Assembly: GCF_028291725.1 (NCBI RefSeq)
Contig: NZ_JAQGNT010000024.1
Coordinates: forward strand, 1 to 63,151
Length of the DNA stretch: 63,151 bases
Direction: 5' to 3'
Source of the DNA: Hydrocarboniphaga sp.
Lineage (GTDB): Bacteria; Pseudomonadota; Gammaproteobacteria; Nevskiales; Nevskiaceae
The position numbers were made by a program, and so were the translations under genes. Positions 43,913-57,277 of the stretch are shown here, in pieces; position 1 is the first letter of the stretch; each line of letters begins with the position of its first letter. The notes beneath the pieces were generated by a model. The model was not told the DNA's origin. It was given only the letters and a program-made list of their open reading frames with translations, and did no database searches.

Positions 43913-44872
43913 CTACTCGTTGCGTGCCGTCGCGCGGCGCAGCGCCGGCGGCAGCGAGAACACGATGTGCTCGGCGCGGCCCGGCAGTTCGCGCGCCGCT
44001 GCCGTCGTGCCGCCAAGTTCCTTCAGGCGCGTGACCACCTGCTCGACCAGCACCTCCGGCGCGCTCGCACCGGCGGTGACGCCGACGCGCTGCTTGCCGT
44101 CGAGCCAAGCCGGCTGGATGTCCGACGGACCATCGATCAGATAGGCCGCGGTGCCGCGGCTTTCGGCGAGTTCGCGCAGGCGGTTCGAGTTGGAGCTGTT
44201 GCGCGAACCGACCACCAGCAGCACGTCGCAAGCGGCGGCCAGATCTTTGACCGAATCCTGGCGATTCTGCGTCGCATAGCAGATATCGTCCTTGCGCGGC
44301 CCGCTGATCATCGGGAAGCGCGCGCGCAGCGCGTCGATCACGCGCGCGGTGTCGTCCATCGACAGCGTCGTCTGCGTAACGTAGGCCATGTGCTCGGGCT
44401 TGGCGATGCTCAGCTTGAGCACGTCATCCGGAGTTTCGACCAGGTGAATGTGCCCGCCGAAACTCGAATCGAACTGGCCCATCGTGCCTTCGACTTCGGG
44501 ATGCCCGGCGTGGCCGATCAGCACCACTTCGCGGCCTTCGCGCGAGTAGCTCTTGACCTCGATGTGCACCTTGGTCACCAGCGGGCAAGTCGCGTCGAAC
44601 ACCGTCAGCTTGCGCTTGGCGGCCTCGTCGCGGACCTGCTGCGATACGCCATGTGCGGAAAAGATGCAGACAGCGCCTTCGGGCACCTGGTCAACCTCGT
44701 CGACGAACACCGCGCCCTTGTCGCGCAGGCCCTCGACGACGAAGCGGTTGTGCACGACCTCGTGGCGCACGTAAATCGGAGCACCGAGCTGTTCGAGCGC
44801 ACGCTCGACGATCTCGATCGCGCGATCGACGCCGGCGCAGAAACCGCGGGGATTGGCGAGCAGGATGTCCAT
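43913..44872 (-). CDS. ispH: 4-hydroxy-3-methylbut-2-enyl diphosphate reductase
   Basis: Iron-sulfur enzyme of 319 residues that makes IPP and DMAPP at the end of the MEP pathway. Cluster Cys and substrate motifs are [17 protein letters not shown] (Cys-12), the SAHGVS segment, [11 protein letters not shown] (second Cys) and [14 protein letters not shown] (third Cys). [17 protein letters not shown] is conserved. It supplies precursors for IspB (54573) here. Start 44872 lies 5 bases after the lspA stop; in Pseudomonas fkpB lies between these two genes but is absent here. Confidence 0.95.
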   Translation of the reverse strand: MDILLANPRGFCAGVDRAIEIVERALEQLGAPIYVRHEVVHNRFVVEGLRDKGAVFVDEVDQVPEGAVCIFSAHGVSQQVRDEAAKRKLTVFDATCPLVTKVHIEVKSYSREGREVVLIGHAGHPEVEGTMGQFDSSFGGHIHLVETPDDVLKLSIAKPEHMAYVTQTTLSMDDTARVIDALRARFPMISGPRKDDICYATQNRQDSVKDLAAACDVLLVVGSRNSSNSNRLRELAESRGTAAYLIDGPSDIQPAWLDGKQRVGVTAGASAPEVLVEQVVTRLKELGGTTAAARELPGRAEHIVFSLPPALRRATARNE

Positions 44873-44877
44873 GATTG

Positions 44878-45372
44878 TCAGACTCCAGGAGTCGGTGCAG
44901 GCTTCTTGCGCAGCGCTTCGAGAATAACGTCGAGCACCATGAAACCGGCGCCGACGCTGATCGCCGAGTCGGCGACGTTGAACGCGGCGAAGTGCCAGGT
45001 TCCCCAGTAGAAGTCGATGAAGTCGACCACGTAGCCGCGGGTCACGCGGTCGATGACGTTGCCGAGCGCGCCGCCCATGATCAGCGCCAGCGCGACCGCC
45101 ACCAGCACCTGGCCATGCGGGTTGCGCCGCATCCACACCAGGATGCCGACGCTGACGACGACCCCGATCAACACGAACACCAGCGGTGACGAGCCGCTGA
45201 ACATCGAGAACGCGGCGCCGGTGTTGTGCAGATGCGTCAGGTTCAGATGCGGCATCAGCGCCACGTTGTCGTACCAGGCCATGTTCTTGACCACCAGCTG
45301 CTTGCTCACCTGATCGATCAGCATCACCACGGCGGTCAGCCAGAGCCAATGCACGTTGCGGAATTTCGGCAT
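44878..45372 (-). CDS. lspA: Signal peptidase II
   Basis: Inner-membrane aspartyl protease of 164 residues that cleaves lipoprotein signal peptides. Four predicted helices. Conserved elements are [23 protein letters not shown] and [42 protein letters not shown], containing the two catalytic Asp (in IDR and NVADS). It belongs to the ileS-lspA-ispH cluster and would process the lipoproteins encoded at 220 and 22289. Confidence 0.95.
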   Translation of the reverse strand: MPKFRNVHWLWLTAVVMLIDQVSKQLVVKNMAWYDNVALMPHLNLTHLHNTGAAFSMFSGSSPLVFVLIGVVVSVGILVWMRRNPHGQVLVAVALALIMGGALGNVIDRVTRGYVVDFIDFYWGTWHFAAFNVADSAISVGAGFMVLDVILEALRKKPAPTPGV

Positions 45373-45385
45373 CGGAACCGTCCGC

Positions 45386-48225
<2,840 letters not shown>

Positions 48226-48229
<4 letters not shown>

Positions 48230-49179
48230 GTCGGCTCAGTGGTCTTGTGCATTGAGAGCGCGAGAATCCGTCGCGCATCGTCGGCGTCCTGCTGCATTCG
48301 CGCGGACAATTCGTCCAGCGAAGAAAACTTCAGCTCGGGCCGCAGCCAGGCGCAGAATTCCACGATGAGTTCGTGGCCGTAGAGATCGCCGGGTTCACCG
48401 AAAAGATGGGCCTCCAGCAGGCAGCGCGTCAGGCCCAGCGTCGGCCTGATACCCAGGCTGGCGACACCATCCCAGACGGTGCCGCGGTCGACGCGGCAGC
48501 GTACAGCGTACACGCCCTGGCGCAGCGCCAGCGGCCGGAACAGGTCGATGTTGGCGGTCGGCATGCCGAGCGTGCGGCCCAGCTGCAGGCCGCGGCGCAC
48601 GCGGCCGAGCACGCTGTAAGGCCGGCCGAGCAGGCGCGCTGCGCGCGCAAGATCCGACACCGACAGCGCCTCGCGCAGCGCGGTCGAGCTGCAGCGCTCG
48701 TTGCCGACGCAGACTTTGTCGACCACGCCGAGTTCGAAACCATGATGCTCGGCCGCGTCCCGCAGCGTCTGCACGGTGCCGGCGCGGTGGCTGCCGTAGC
48801 GGAAATCATCGCCAACGACAACGGCGCCGACGCCGAGCGTCTTCACCAGCAGCTGATCGACGAATTCGTCCGCGCTCATCGACGCCACCGCCTTCGAGAA
48901 GCGCGCGACCACGGTGCGCTGCAGGCCGCTGCCAGCCAAAGCTGCGATCTTGGTGCGGAAAGTCTGCACGCGCGGCGGCGCATCGGCCGGGCTGAAATAT
49001 TCGCGCGGCGAGGGCTCGAAGGTGAGCGCGGTGGCCGGCAGCCCGGTGCGGCGCGCGCCGTCCAGCGTGCGCGCCACGAGCGCGCGATGGCCCAGGTGCA
49101 TGCCATCGAAATTGCCGATGGTCAGCACGCAGCCGCGATGGCTATCGCGCAGGTTCTGCAGGCCGCGGATCAGCTCCAT
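48226..49179 (-). CDS. ribF: Bifunctional riboflavin kinase/FAD synthetase
   Basis: Protein of 317 residues. The N-terminal nucleotidyltransferase part has TIGNFDGMHLGHRALV and VVGDDFRYGSHRAGTVQTL. The C-terminal kinase part has GRVRRGLQLGRTLGMPTANID and YGHELIVEFCAWLRPELKF. It converts riboflavin to FMN and FAD. The ATG at 49179 gives MELIRGLQNL; the longer frame adds ten unlikely residues. It overlaps ileS and follows murJ by 34 bases. Confidence 0.93.
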
Positions 49180-49213
49180 GCGTGGACTTTTAGGGCCAAA
49201 GGGCAAGACCGAA

Positions 49214-50782
49214 TTATACCTGTCCCGCTCCGCGACCCCGCGCCATCAGCAAATGGCGCGGCCGCAGGCCCAGCACCCACAGGCTGAGGAAATAGACCGC
49301 GCCGCAAGCCGCGATCACCGCCGCCAGGCGCAGCGCCCGGGCCAGCGCGTCCAGAGCAGTCCACTCGGCCAGCTCGCCGGCGCCATAGATCGCGACCGCG
49401 GCCATCAGGCCGTTGGCGGCCAGCAGGCGCAGGCCGAAGCGGCGCCAGCCCGGCGCCGGCCGGTAGATGCCGTCGCTGCGCAGCCGGCGGTACAGCAGCA
49501 CCGTGTTGACCCAGGCGGTCAGCGAAGTCGACAGCGCCAGGCCGACGTGCGCGCCCTCGATCTTCAGGCTCCGCGCCGTGATGAAGCTGGCCAGGCTCAA
49601 CAGCATGCCGGCGGCCAGGCCGATGGTCGCGAAGCGCACCGGCAGCCGGGTTTCCTGGCGCGCATAGAAGCCCGGCACCAGCACTTTCACCAGCGCAAAA
49701 CCCATGAAACCGAAGCCATAGGCCCAGACCACCCAGGTGGTCATCTCGACGTCGTGCGCGTCGAACTGGCCATGGCCGAAGATCGCCGCGGTCAGTGGCC
49801 CGCCGAGCACGACCAGGGCGACTCCGAACGGCAGACCCAGCACCAGCATCATCCGCAGCCCCCAGTCCAGCGTGTCGGAGAACTGCTCGGGTGAGCGTTC
49901 GGTGTGGTGCGAAGCCAGCGACGGCAGGATCACCGTGCCGACCGCGATGGCGAAGATGCCGGTCGGGAATTCCATCAGGCGACTGCCGAAGTTCAGCCAG
50001 CTGACCGCGCCGTCGGCGATCAGGGTCGCCAGGCTGGTGTTCAGCAGCAGGCTGACCTGGGCGACGGACGAGCCGATCACCACCGGCAGCATCAGCTTGC
50101 CGATGCGCCGCACGCGCGGATCGCGCGGCCGGAAGCGCGGCCGCGGCAGCAGACGCAGGCGCATCAGCGACGGCAGCTGCGACAACAACTGCAGCACGCC
50201 GGCGACGAACACCGCGTAGGCCAGCACCATGACCGAATCGGCCGAAATCCAGGCCGAGGCGATGATGCAGACGTTGAGGATCACCGGCGCCGCCGCCGGT
50301 ACCGCGAACTGGCCGTAGCTGTTCAGGATGCTGCCGGCCATCGAGGTCAGCGAGATGAACATCAGGTAGGGGAAGGTCCAGCGCAGCAGCTCGGCGCCGA
50401 GCGCGGCCTGGGCCGGGTCGGAGCGGAAACCCGGCGCGAAGGCCCAGACCATCAGCGGCGCACAGAAACAGCCGATCACCGTGACCAGGCCCAGGATCGC
50501 GCCCAGCGTCCCCATCACCACCGCGGTCAGCTCGCGCACGTCCTCGTGGGTCTGCTGGCTGCGGGTCTCGGTGAAAACCGGCACGAAGGCCTGGCTGAAC
50601 GCGCCTTCGGCGAAAATGCGGCGGCCCAGGTTGGGCAGCATCAGCGCGATGAAGAACGCGTCGAGCAGCGGGCCGGCGCCGAAAGCCCGTGCCAGCGTGA
50701 TCTCGCGCACCAGGCCGAGGATGCGCGAGGCCAGGGTCAGACCGCTTACCACGCTGGTCGATTTCAGCAGCGATCGGGCCAT
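49214..50782 (-). CDS. murJ: Lipid II flippase MurJ
   Basis: Inner-membrane protein of 522 residues with about 14 helices that moves lipid II across the membrane. It begins LLKSTSVVSGLTLASRILGLVREITLARAFGAG, includes FFIALMLPNLGRRIFAEGAFSQAFVPVF, and has the MATE-like repeats of the MviN family. It is divergent from rpsT and heads the murJ-ribF-ileS-lspA-ispH run. Confidence 0.93.
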   Translation of the reverse strand: MARSLLKSTSVVSGLTLASRILGLVREITLARAFGAGPLLDAFFIALMLPNLGRRIFAEGAFSQAFVPVFTETRSQQTHEDVRELTAVVMGTLGAILGLVTVIGCFCAPLMVWAFAPGFRSDPAQAALGAELLRWTFPYLMFISLTSMAGSILNSYGQFAVPAAAPVILNVCIIASAWISADSVMVLAYAVFVAGVLQLLSQLPSLMRLRLLPRPRFRPRDPRVRRIGKLMLPVVIGSSVAQVSLLLNTSLATLIADGAVSWLNFGSRLMEFPTGIFAIAVGTVILPSLASHHTERSPEQFSDTLDWGLRMMLVLGLPFGVALVVLGGPLTAAIFGHGQFDAHDVEMTTWVVWAYGFGFMGFALVKVLVPGFYARQETRLPVRFATIGLAAGMLLSLASFITARSLKIEGAHVGLALSTSLTAWVNTVLLYRRLRSDGIYRPAPGWRRFGLRLLAANGLMAAVAIYGAGELAEWTALDALARALRLAAVIAACGAVYFLSLWVLGLRPRHLLMARGRGAGQV

Positions 50783-50861
50783 AGATGATTTGATTCAGGG
50801 TGATTCAGGCAGCCGCTGGCCGGTTGGCACGCCGATTCCCCGTTTTTTGGGGTGGCATGCA

Positions 50862-50890
50862 TTGACAAGAAGGGGGTCGATCACAATACT
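50862..50890 (+). promoter_or_regulatory. rpsT promoter
   Basis: TTGACA (50862-50867), a 17-base spacer and AATACT (50885-50890) give a strong sigma-70 promoter. It is followed by AGGAGTT and the TTG start of rpsT. Confidence 0.85.
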
Positions 50891-50941
50891 AGCGCCCCTT
50901 CGATTTGTCGCCTCATTTTTTCCAGTTTTAGGAGTTAAGTC

Positions 50942-51205
50942 TTGGCCAACACCGCCAGTGCCCGCAAGCGCGCACGCCAGTCCGAAGTCAACCGTGCCCG
51001 CAACACGAGCCAGCGTTCGATGATCCGCACCTACGTCAAGAAGGTGGTCAAGGCCGTCGAATCCAAGGACAAGGCCGCCGCCGAAGCCGCCTACAAGGAA
51101 ATGGTCCCGGTGCTGGACCGTTATTCCGACCGCGGCATGATCCACAAGAACAAGGCCGCCCGTCACAAGAGCCGCCTGATCGCGCACATCAAGGCCATGG
51201 CCTGA
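50942..51205 (+). CDS. rpsT: 30S ribosomal protein S20
   Basis: Ribosomal protein of 87 residues. Signature is [39 protein letters not shown] and [21 protein letters not shown]. The start is TTG, in line with the rare start and translational autocontrol seen in enteric rpsT. The Shine-Dalgarno AGGAGT lies 6 bases upstream. Monocistronic, bounded by a strong promoter and terminator. Confidence 0.97.
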   Translation: MANTASARKRARQSEVNRARNTSQRSMIRTYVKKVVKAVESKDKAAAEAAYKEMVPVLDRYSDRGMIHKNKAARHKSRLIAHIKAMA

Positions 51206-51245
51206 TCGATCGCCTGATTGATCGCGCTTGTTGTTGACGCATGAG

Positions 51246-51270
51246 ACGCGGGCCGCAAGGCCCGCGTTTT
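51246..51270 (+). terminator. rpsT terminator
   Basis: Stem CGCGGGCC/GGCCCGCG with GCAA loop and four Ts, extended by further T-rich bases, 41 bases after the rpsT stop. Confidence 0.88.
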
Positions 51271-51312
51271 CGTTTGGGCGGCAGATTGTGCGACCGCGGT
51301 TGATACCACGAC

Positions 51313-51380
51313 TGTAGGAGCGGACCTTGTCCGCGACTGAGGCTTCACCGGCACAATCGCGGACAAGGTCCGCTCCTACA
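51313..51380. repeat. TGTAGGAGCGGACC cassette, copy 5
   Basis: Arms tgtaggagcggaccttgtcc and its complement. Compared with the other copies the inner part differs (accttgtcc) and the change is mirrored in the other arm. It separates convergent rpsT and proB. Confidence 0.88.
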
Positions 51381-51408
51381 GTTCGAATAGCCAGCCAGCG
51401 CGCGTCGG

Positions 51409-52533
51409 CTAGCCAACCAGCACCAGGTTGTCGCGGTGGATCATCTCCGGCTCGCCGACATAGCCGAGCCGCTGCGCCAGATCGTCACGACGCGCGCCGA
51501 GAATGCGCAGCGCATCCGCAATGCCGTAGTTCGACAATCCCCGCGCAATCTCCTGCCCGCTCGGATCCAGGCAGGCCACCAGATCGCCGCGCTCGAAGTT
51601 GCCGGTGGCCTGTTTGACTCCGACCGGCAGCAGGCTCTTGCCCTGCCCGCGCAGCACCTGCGCGGCGCCCTCGTCGAGGTGAAACTGGCCGCGCACCTGC
51701 ATCTGGCCCGCGATCCAGCGCTTGCGCGCGCCCATCACGCCCTGGGCCGGCTTGAGCAGGCTGCCGATGCTCAGCCCGCGCCCGATCTGCAGCAGCGCTT
51801 CCGGCGCGCGGCCGTGCGCGATCACGGTGGCGGCGCCGGAACGCGCGGCGATATGCGCCGCTGACAGCTTGGTACGCATGCCGCCGCGGCCGAGCACGCC
51901 CTTGCTGTCACCGGCCATCAGCGCCAGCAGCGGATCGGCCAGCGAGGCTTCGGACACCAGCTTCGCATCCGGATTGCTGCGCGGATCGGAGTCGAACAGG
52001 CCGTCCTGATCGGTCAGGATCACCAGCAGATCGGCCTCGATCAGATTCGCGGTCATCGCGCCCAGCGTGTCGTTGTCGCCGAGACGGATCTCGTCGGTGG
52101 CGACGGTGTCGTTCTCGTTGACCACCGGCACCACGCCCAGCTCCAGCAGCGTGTTCATCGTGCCGCGCGCATTCAGATAGCGGCTGCGATCGGCGATGTC
52201 TTCGTGCGTCAGCAGGATTTGCGCTGCGAGAATGCCGTGCTGCTCGAAGCCCAGTTCCCAGGCCCGCACCAGGCCCATCTGGCCAACCGCGGCGGCGGCC
52301 TGCAGCTCGTGCAGATCCGAGGGGCGCTTTTTCAGGCCGAGACGCGCCATGCCTTCCGCGACCGCGCCCGACGACACCAGCACGATCTGGCGACCTTCGG
52401 CGCGCAGCGCGGCGATCTGTGCGCACCAGTCGATGATCGCGGCGCGATCCAGGCCCTGACCTTTTGCGGTCACCAGCGAGCTGCCGATCTTGATCACCCA
52501 GCGCCTGGCGCGGGTCAGCTTGTCGCGTTCCAT
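51409..52533 (-). CDS. proB: Glutamate 5-kinase
   Basis: Enzyme of 374 residues catalysing the first step of proline synthesis. The amino-acid-kinase domain has [36 protein letters not shown] and [25 protein letters not shown]. The C-terminal PUA domain is present ([22 protein letters not shown]). The ATG at 52533 starts [10 protein letters not shown]. It follows obgE by 4 bases, so obgE and proB are cotranscribed. Confidence 0.94.
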   Translation of the reverse strand: MERDKLTRARRWVIKIGSSLVTAKGQGLDRAAIIDWCAQIAALRAEGRQIVLVSSGAVAEGMARLGLKKRPSDLHELQAAAAVGQMGLVRAWELGFEQHGILAAQILLTHEDIADRSRYLNARGTMNTLLELGVVPVVNENDTVATDEIRLGDNDTLGAMTANLIEADLLVILTDQDGLFDSDPRSNPDAKLVSEASLADPLLALMAGDSKGVLGRGGMRTKLSAAHIAARSGAATVIAHGRAPEALLQIGRGLSIGSLLKPAQGVMGARKRWIAGQMQVRGQFHLDEGAAQVLRGQGKSLLPVGVKQATGNFERGDLVACLDPSGQEIARGLSNYGIADALRILGARRDDLAQRLGYVGEPEMIHRDNLVLVG

Positions 52534-52537
52534 GCCT

Positions 52538-53668
<1,131 letters not shown>

Positions 53669-53686
53669 TCAGGGTGCTTCATGCAC

Positions 53687-53713
53687 AAAAAAGCCCCGTA
53701 AGAACGGGGCTCT
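53687..53713 (-). terminator. Terminator between rpmA and obgE
   Basis: On the minus strand AGCCCCGT and ACGGGGCT form an 8-bp stem followed by six Ts. It lies about 20 bases after the rpmA stop and would attenuate readthrough from the rplU promoter into obgE. Confidence 0.85.
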
Positions 53714-53732
53714 TTCGGTACTACACTGGACA

Positions 53733-53990
53733 TCAGGCCGCGACGATGTCCACGTACATGCGGCCTTTCGGACCGCGGGTCGCGAAAGCGACCTTGCCGT
53801 CGGTCTTGGCGAACAAGGTGTGATCCTTGCCGATGCCGACACCGGTGCCCGGGTGATACTGGGTACCGCGCTGGCGGATGATGATGTTGCCTGCGATGAC
53901 CGCCTGGCCGCCGAACAGCTTCACGCCGAGGCGCTTGCTCTGTGAATCGCGGCCGTTACGGGTACTGCCGCCTGCCTTCTTATGTGCCAT
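53733..53990 (-). CDS. rpmA: 50S ribosomal protein L27
   Basis: Protein of 85 residues. Begins [20 protein letters not shown] and continues [41 protein letters not shown]. It is the typical bL27, near the peptidyl-transferase centre. It follows rplU by 15 bases. Confidence 0.97.
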   Translation of the reverse strand: MAHKKAGGSTRNGRDSQSKRLGVKLFGGQAVIAGNIIIRQRGTQYHPGTGVGIGKDHTLFAKTDGKVAFATRGPKGRMYVDIVAA

Positions 53991-54005
53991 TTGTGTGCTC
54001 CAACC

Positions 54006-54317
54006 TTAACCAGAGATACTGGTGATCTTCACTTCCGTGAAGTTCTGCCGGTGGCCCTGTTCCTTGTGGTAGTGCTTGCGGCGGCGATGCTTGATGATGC
54101 GGATCTTGTCGCCGCGGCCGTGGCGCAGCACTTCGGCCGTGACCACACCACCGACAACCAGCGGAGCGCCGACGTTCACGCTCTCGCCCTCGCCAACCAG
54201 CAGGACTTGGTCAAAGGACACGGTCGCGCCGACGTCGGCAACCAGGGTTTCGATTTTCAGGTATTCGCCGTCGGCAACGCGATACTGCTTGCCTCCGGTC
54301 TTGATCACGGCGTACAT
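54006..54317 (-). CDS. rplU: 50S ribosomal protein L21
   Basis: Protein of 103 residues. [23 protein letters not shown] and [28 protein letters not shown] are bL21 signatures. The ATG at 54317 is the family start; the longer frame is rejected. First gene of rplU-rpmA, with a promoter at 54381-54409. Confidence 0.97.
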   Translation of the reverse strand: MYAVIKTGGKQYRVADGEYLKIETLVADVGATVSFDQVLLVGEGESVNVGAPLVVGGVVTAEVLRHGRGDKIRIIKHRRRKHYHKEQGHRQNFTEVKITSISG

Positions 54318-54380
54318 CGGCTGCTCCAAAAGACGGGTCCGAACGATGGCGAGCGCGGGGCCGGCCATTAGGGAGGCGCG

Positions 54381-54409
54381 ATTCTAGAGATCGAGGCCGG
54401 CCTCGTCAA
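54381..54409 (-). promoter_or_regulatory. rplU-rpmA promoter
   Basis: On the minus strand TTGACG (54404-54409), a 17-base spacer and TAGAAT (54381-54386). A leader of about 60 bases separates it from the rplU ATG. It lies in the divergent region shared with ispB. Confidence 0.85.
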
Positions 54410-54572
54410 TGTTTTCGTCAGTGGTTTTGTCACATCCCGGGCCGGCGGCCAGCATCACATATTAAATGGCAAGCGAGCCGCGAGAGCCTCTATTGGAGAG
54501 CAGTGCCGTCGATGGGTTTGACCCTTCGTCCTCATCCCCCTAGCATCCACGGCCTATCCTCGGCCCGTCTCA

Positions 54573-55541
54573 ATGGACCTCAAAACCCTGCTCTCGCCCA
54601 TCGCCGAAGACATGCTCGGCATGGACCGGATCATCCGCGCACGGCTGTCGTCCGAAGTGGCCCTGATCAACGAAGTTGGCGGCTATATCGTCTCCGCCGG
54701 CGGCAAGCGCCTGCGGCCGGCGCTGGTGCTGCTGTCGGCAAGAGCGCTCGGCGCCACCGGCGAACAGCCGCGACTGCTGGCAGCGGTGATGGAACTCATC
54801 CACACCGCCACGCTGCTGCACGATGACGTCGTCGATCACTCCGACCTGCGCCGCGGCCGGCGCACCGCCAATGCCCAATGGGGCAATGAGGCGGCTGTGC
54901 TGTCCGGCGATTTCCTCTACTCGCGCAGCTTCCAGATGATGGTCGAAAGCGGCCGCATGCCGGTCATGCGGCTGATGGCCGACACCACCAACGCGATCGC
55001 CGAAGGCGAAGTGCTGCAGCTGATGAACGCCGGCGACCCCGACGTCGACGAGGCCCGCTACCTGCGCGTGATCGAGTTGAAGACCGCCGTGCTGTTTCGC
55101 GCCGCGATGCAGGCCGGCGCCATCGCCGCCGACGCAACGGCTCAGCAGGTACAGGCCATGGGCCGCTACGGCCACGAGCTCGGCATGGCGTTCCAGCTGA
55201 TCGACGACGTGCTCGACTACACCGCCGACCCCGAAGTCAGCGGCAAGGCCGTTGGCAATGATCTCGCCGAGGGCAAGCCGACCTTGCCTCTGATTCACGC
55301 GATGCGCGCCGGCACGCCCGAGCAGGCGGCACTGGTCCGCGCCGCCCTCAGCGGCGACGGCGCACCGCAGCTGGACGCGGTGCTGAAAGCCGTTGATGCG
55401 ACCGACGCCATCCCGTACACTCGCGCCCTCGCCGAGGCCTACTCGCTTTCGGCGACCGCGGCGTTAGGCGATCTTCCCGATTCGCCATACAAAAAAACGC
55501 TGCTCGATCTGGCCAGTTTCGCCCTCACACGGGCCAGCTGA
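54573..55541 (+). CDS. ispB: Octaprenyl/polyprenyl diphosphate synthase
   Basis: Trans-prenyltransferase of 322 residues that makes the ubiquinone side chain. The two Asp-rich motifs are LLHDDVVDHSDLRRG (about residues 84-98) and LIDDVLDYTADPEVSGKAVGNDLAEGKPTLPLI. GGKRLRPALVLLSARALG precedes them. It is divergent from rplU as in other gammaproteobacteria and is followed by tRNA-Pro. Confidence 0.95.
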   Translation: MDLKTLLSPIAEDMLGMDRIIRARLSSEVALINEVGGYIVSAGGKRLRPALVLLSARALGATGEQPRLLAAVMELIHTATLLHDDVVDHSDLRRGRRTANAQWGNEAAVLSGDFLYSRSFQMMVESGRMPVMRLMADTTNAIAEGEVLQLMNAGDPDVDEARYLRVIELKTAVLFRAAMQAGAIAADATAQQVQAMGRYGHELGMAFQLIDDVLDYTADPEVSGKAVGNDLAEGKPTLPLIHAMRAGTPEQAALVRAALSGDGAPQLDAVLKAVDATDAIPYTRALAEAYSLSATAALGDLPDSPYKKTLLDLASFALTRAS

Positions 55542-55550
55542 AAGATCATT

Positions 55551-55627
55551 CGGGGCGTAGCTCAGCTTGGTAGAGCGCTTGCTTCGGGAGCAAGAGGTCG
55601 CAGGTTCGAATCCTGTCGCCCCGACCA
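55551..55627 (+). tRNA. tRNA-Pro (anticodon CGG), island attachment site
   Basis: Cloverleaf of 77 bases with encoded CCA. CGGGGCG pairs with CGCCCCG, the anticodon stem is CTTGC/GCAAG with anticodon CGG, and the T arm is AGGTTCGAATCC. It decodes CCG. An integrase gene begins 100 bases after it, so its 3' half is the likely attachment site. The matching far copy would lie beyond this window. Confidence 0.97.
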
Positions 55628-55726
55628 AATATCCCGATGAATTAGAACAAGTTTTTTTGGCTTTCACCGACCCTCCAATCGGCGTAAAATGCTCCATCTG
55701 CACTCTATCTGCACGAGGAGATGGCG

Positions 55727-56905
55727 ATGGCCTCCATACGCAAGCGCGAGCAGGTCGGCAAAGACGGTAAGCGCACCGTCAAATACGATGCGACGATCAC
55801 GAAGCGTGGTGCTCGCCGGCAGACCAAGACTTTCCTGACCAAGGCGGCTGCCGAAAAGTGGTCTCGTAAAGTTGAAGGCGACATCGAGGCAGGCGGTTGG
55901 GTCGACCCGACCGCAGCTCATCAGATGACGATCTCGCGGGCGCTCGATATCTATCTCGCTGAAGTCGTTCCGCATCTGAAGTCCGCTGCGTTTGAGCCGC
56001 CGAAGGCCGACAATCTCAAGAAGCGTCTCGGCAACATTTCGCTGTCAGCGCTCACCACGATCGAACTCGCTCGCTACCGCGATTCCAGATTGACTGATCG
56101 CGTCAGACGCGGCGCCGGCACCAAGGGCGGCGGCACGGTGGAATTGAATCGCACGGTCGCTCCGCAATCAGTAAAGCACGAGTTGGGACTTCTCAATCGC
56201 GCGTTGGCTCATGTTGAGCACGAACACGGGATCACATTTCCTCGCGGTCGGCCGAAGCTGGATCATCGGCGCAGCAATGTCCTCGCTCTGCCTCCCGGCC
56301 GCAATCGAACCCTAAGCCCCGAAGAAATCGCTCGACTGAGGGACGCTTGCACGGTCGGGCAAGGCGCCAGCGATGGTGGTGCTTACGCATCCCTCAAGGC
56401 ATCGCGCTCCTCCTGGTTGTGGCCGATCGTCGAATTCGCGATGGAAACTGCCGCTCGCCGGAACGAGATTCTTGCGCTGCGCTGGGAGGACGTGGACAAG
56501 GCATCTCACACGGTCACCCTCAAGAACAAGAAGACACCACGAAGCAAGGCGCCGGAGACCAGAACAATTCCCGCCTCTCCCCGTGTACAGGAAATTCTGG
56601 AGAGCCTCCCCAAGCCGACAGGCAAAGGCCATTACGTCTTCGGCGGGATCACTGCCAGCGCACTCTCCCAGCAATTCAAACGAGCCGTCCGCCGGGCGGA
56701 ACTTGAAGACTTCAAGTTTCATGATCTTCGCCATGTTGGCGCCACCCGGCTAGCGACAGTGCTGGACGGCGACCTATTGATGCTTGCAGACATGACAGGG
56801 CATCAAGATATCCGGATGCTGCGCCGCTACGTCGCCCCGCGCCGTTCGGAGATAGCTCGCCGCCTCAATTCAGCCCCTGCCGCTGTTCCGGCATCGGGCA
56901 AGTAG
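55727..56905 (+). CDS. int: Tyrosine recombinase (phage-type integrase)
   Basis: Site-specific recombinase of 392 residues. An N-terminal arm-binding/SAM-like part (TKTFLTKAAAEKWSRKVEGDI) precedes the catalytic domain. The catalytic Arg is in ETAARRNEILALRWEDV, the box II residues in FHDLRHVGATRLA (H, R), GHQD supplies the second His and LRRYV the nucleophilic Tyr. It would insert the island into tRNA-Pro. I choose the ATG at 55727 because GAGGAG ends 6 bases before it; the ATG at 55721 abuts the ribosome site. Confidence 0.93.
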   Translation: MASIRKREQVGKDGKRTVKYDATITKRGARRQTKTFLTKAAAEKWSRKVEGDIEAGGWVDPTAAHQMTISRALDIYLAEVVPHLKSAAFEPPKADNLKKRLGNISLSALTTIELARYRDSRLTDRVRRGAGTKGGGTVELNRTVAPQSVKHELGLLNRALAHVEHEHGITFPRGRPKLDHRRSNVLALPPGRNRTLSPEEIARLRDACTVGQGASDGGAYASLKASRSSWLWPIVEFAMETAARRNEILALRWEDVDKASHTVTLKNKKTPRSKAPETRTIPASPRVQEILESLPKPTGKGHYVFGGITASALSQQFKRAVRRAELEDFKFHDLRHVGATRLATVLDGDLLMLADMTGHQDIRMLRRYVAPRRSEIARRLNSAPAAVPASGK

Positions 56906-57277
56906 TGGCATAAACACCAGACTAACTGGTCGACAAACTGTCTGAAAGCAACTTGAGCCTCGCGGTTTGGTGGTGAGGCCAATTATTTATATGAGACAGA
57001 GTGCTGTCCGTGCGCTAATCTCATCGGGCGACTGCTGAGCGCAGCCTAGTTTCCAGCCGGCGCGCGCCGCGGATCAAATAACCGCTGCTGGGGTTCTACA
57101 CGAGGTTGGCAGGGGACGATTCGTGCCTCAACAGGCACGAGGTTCAAATACATAAAAGGGCGACCGAAACGTATGAAGTCCAACGCCACCGAAAGGCGTG
57201 CGTCCACGGCAGCTAGTAATGATCACCTCCCAATCGCCGGGCAGAATAAGGACGCTAGGCGCGGGGAAGCGAACTAC
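56906..57277. other. Non-coding region between integrase and cassette
   Basis: No gene is supported. It is AT-richer around 56980-57000 (ccaattatttatatgagac) and holds the hairpin at 57121-57140. The sequence acgaggtt occurs twice (around 57100 and 57137). A promoter for the cassette probably lies here, since the genes are packed from 57278 on, but no clear -35/-10 pair stands out. Confidence 0.4.
57121..57140. promoter_or_regulatory. Hairpin TCGTGCCT-CAAC-AGGCACGA
   Basis: Perfect 8-bp stem with a 4-base loop, shortly upstream of the DruA-like gene and not followed by Ts. It could be an operator or leader structure of the cassette. Confidence 0.5.
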
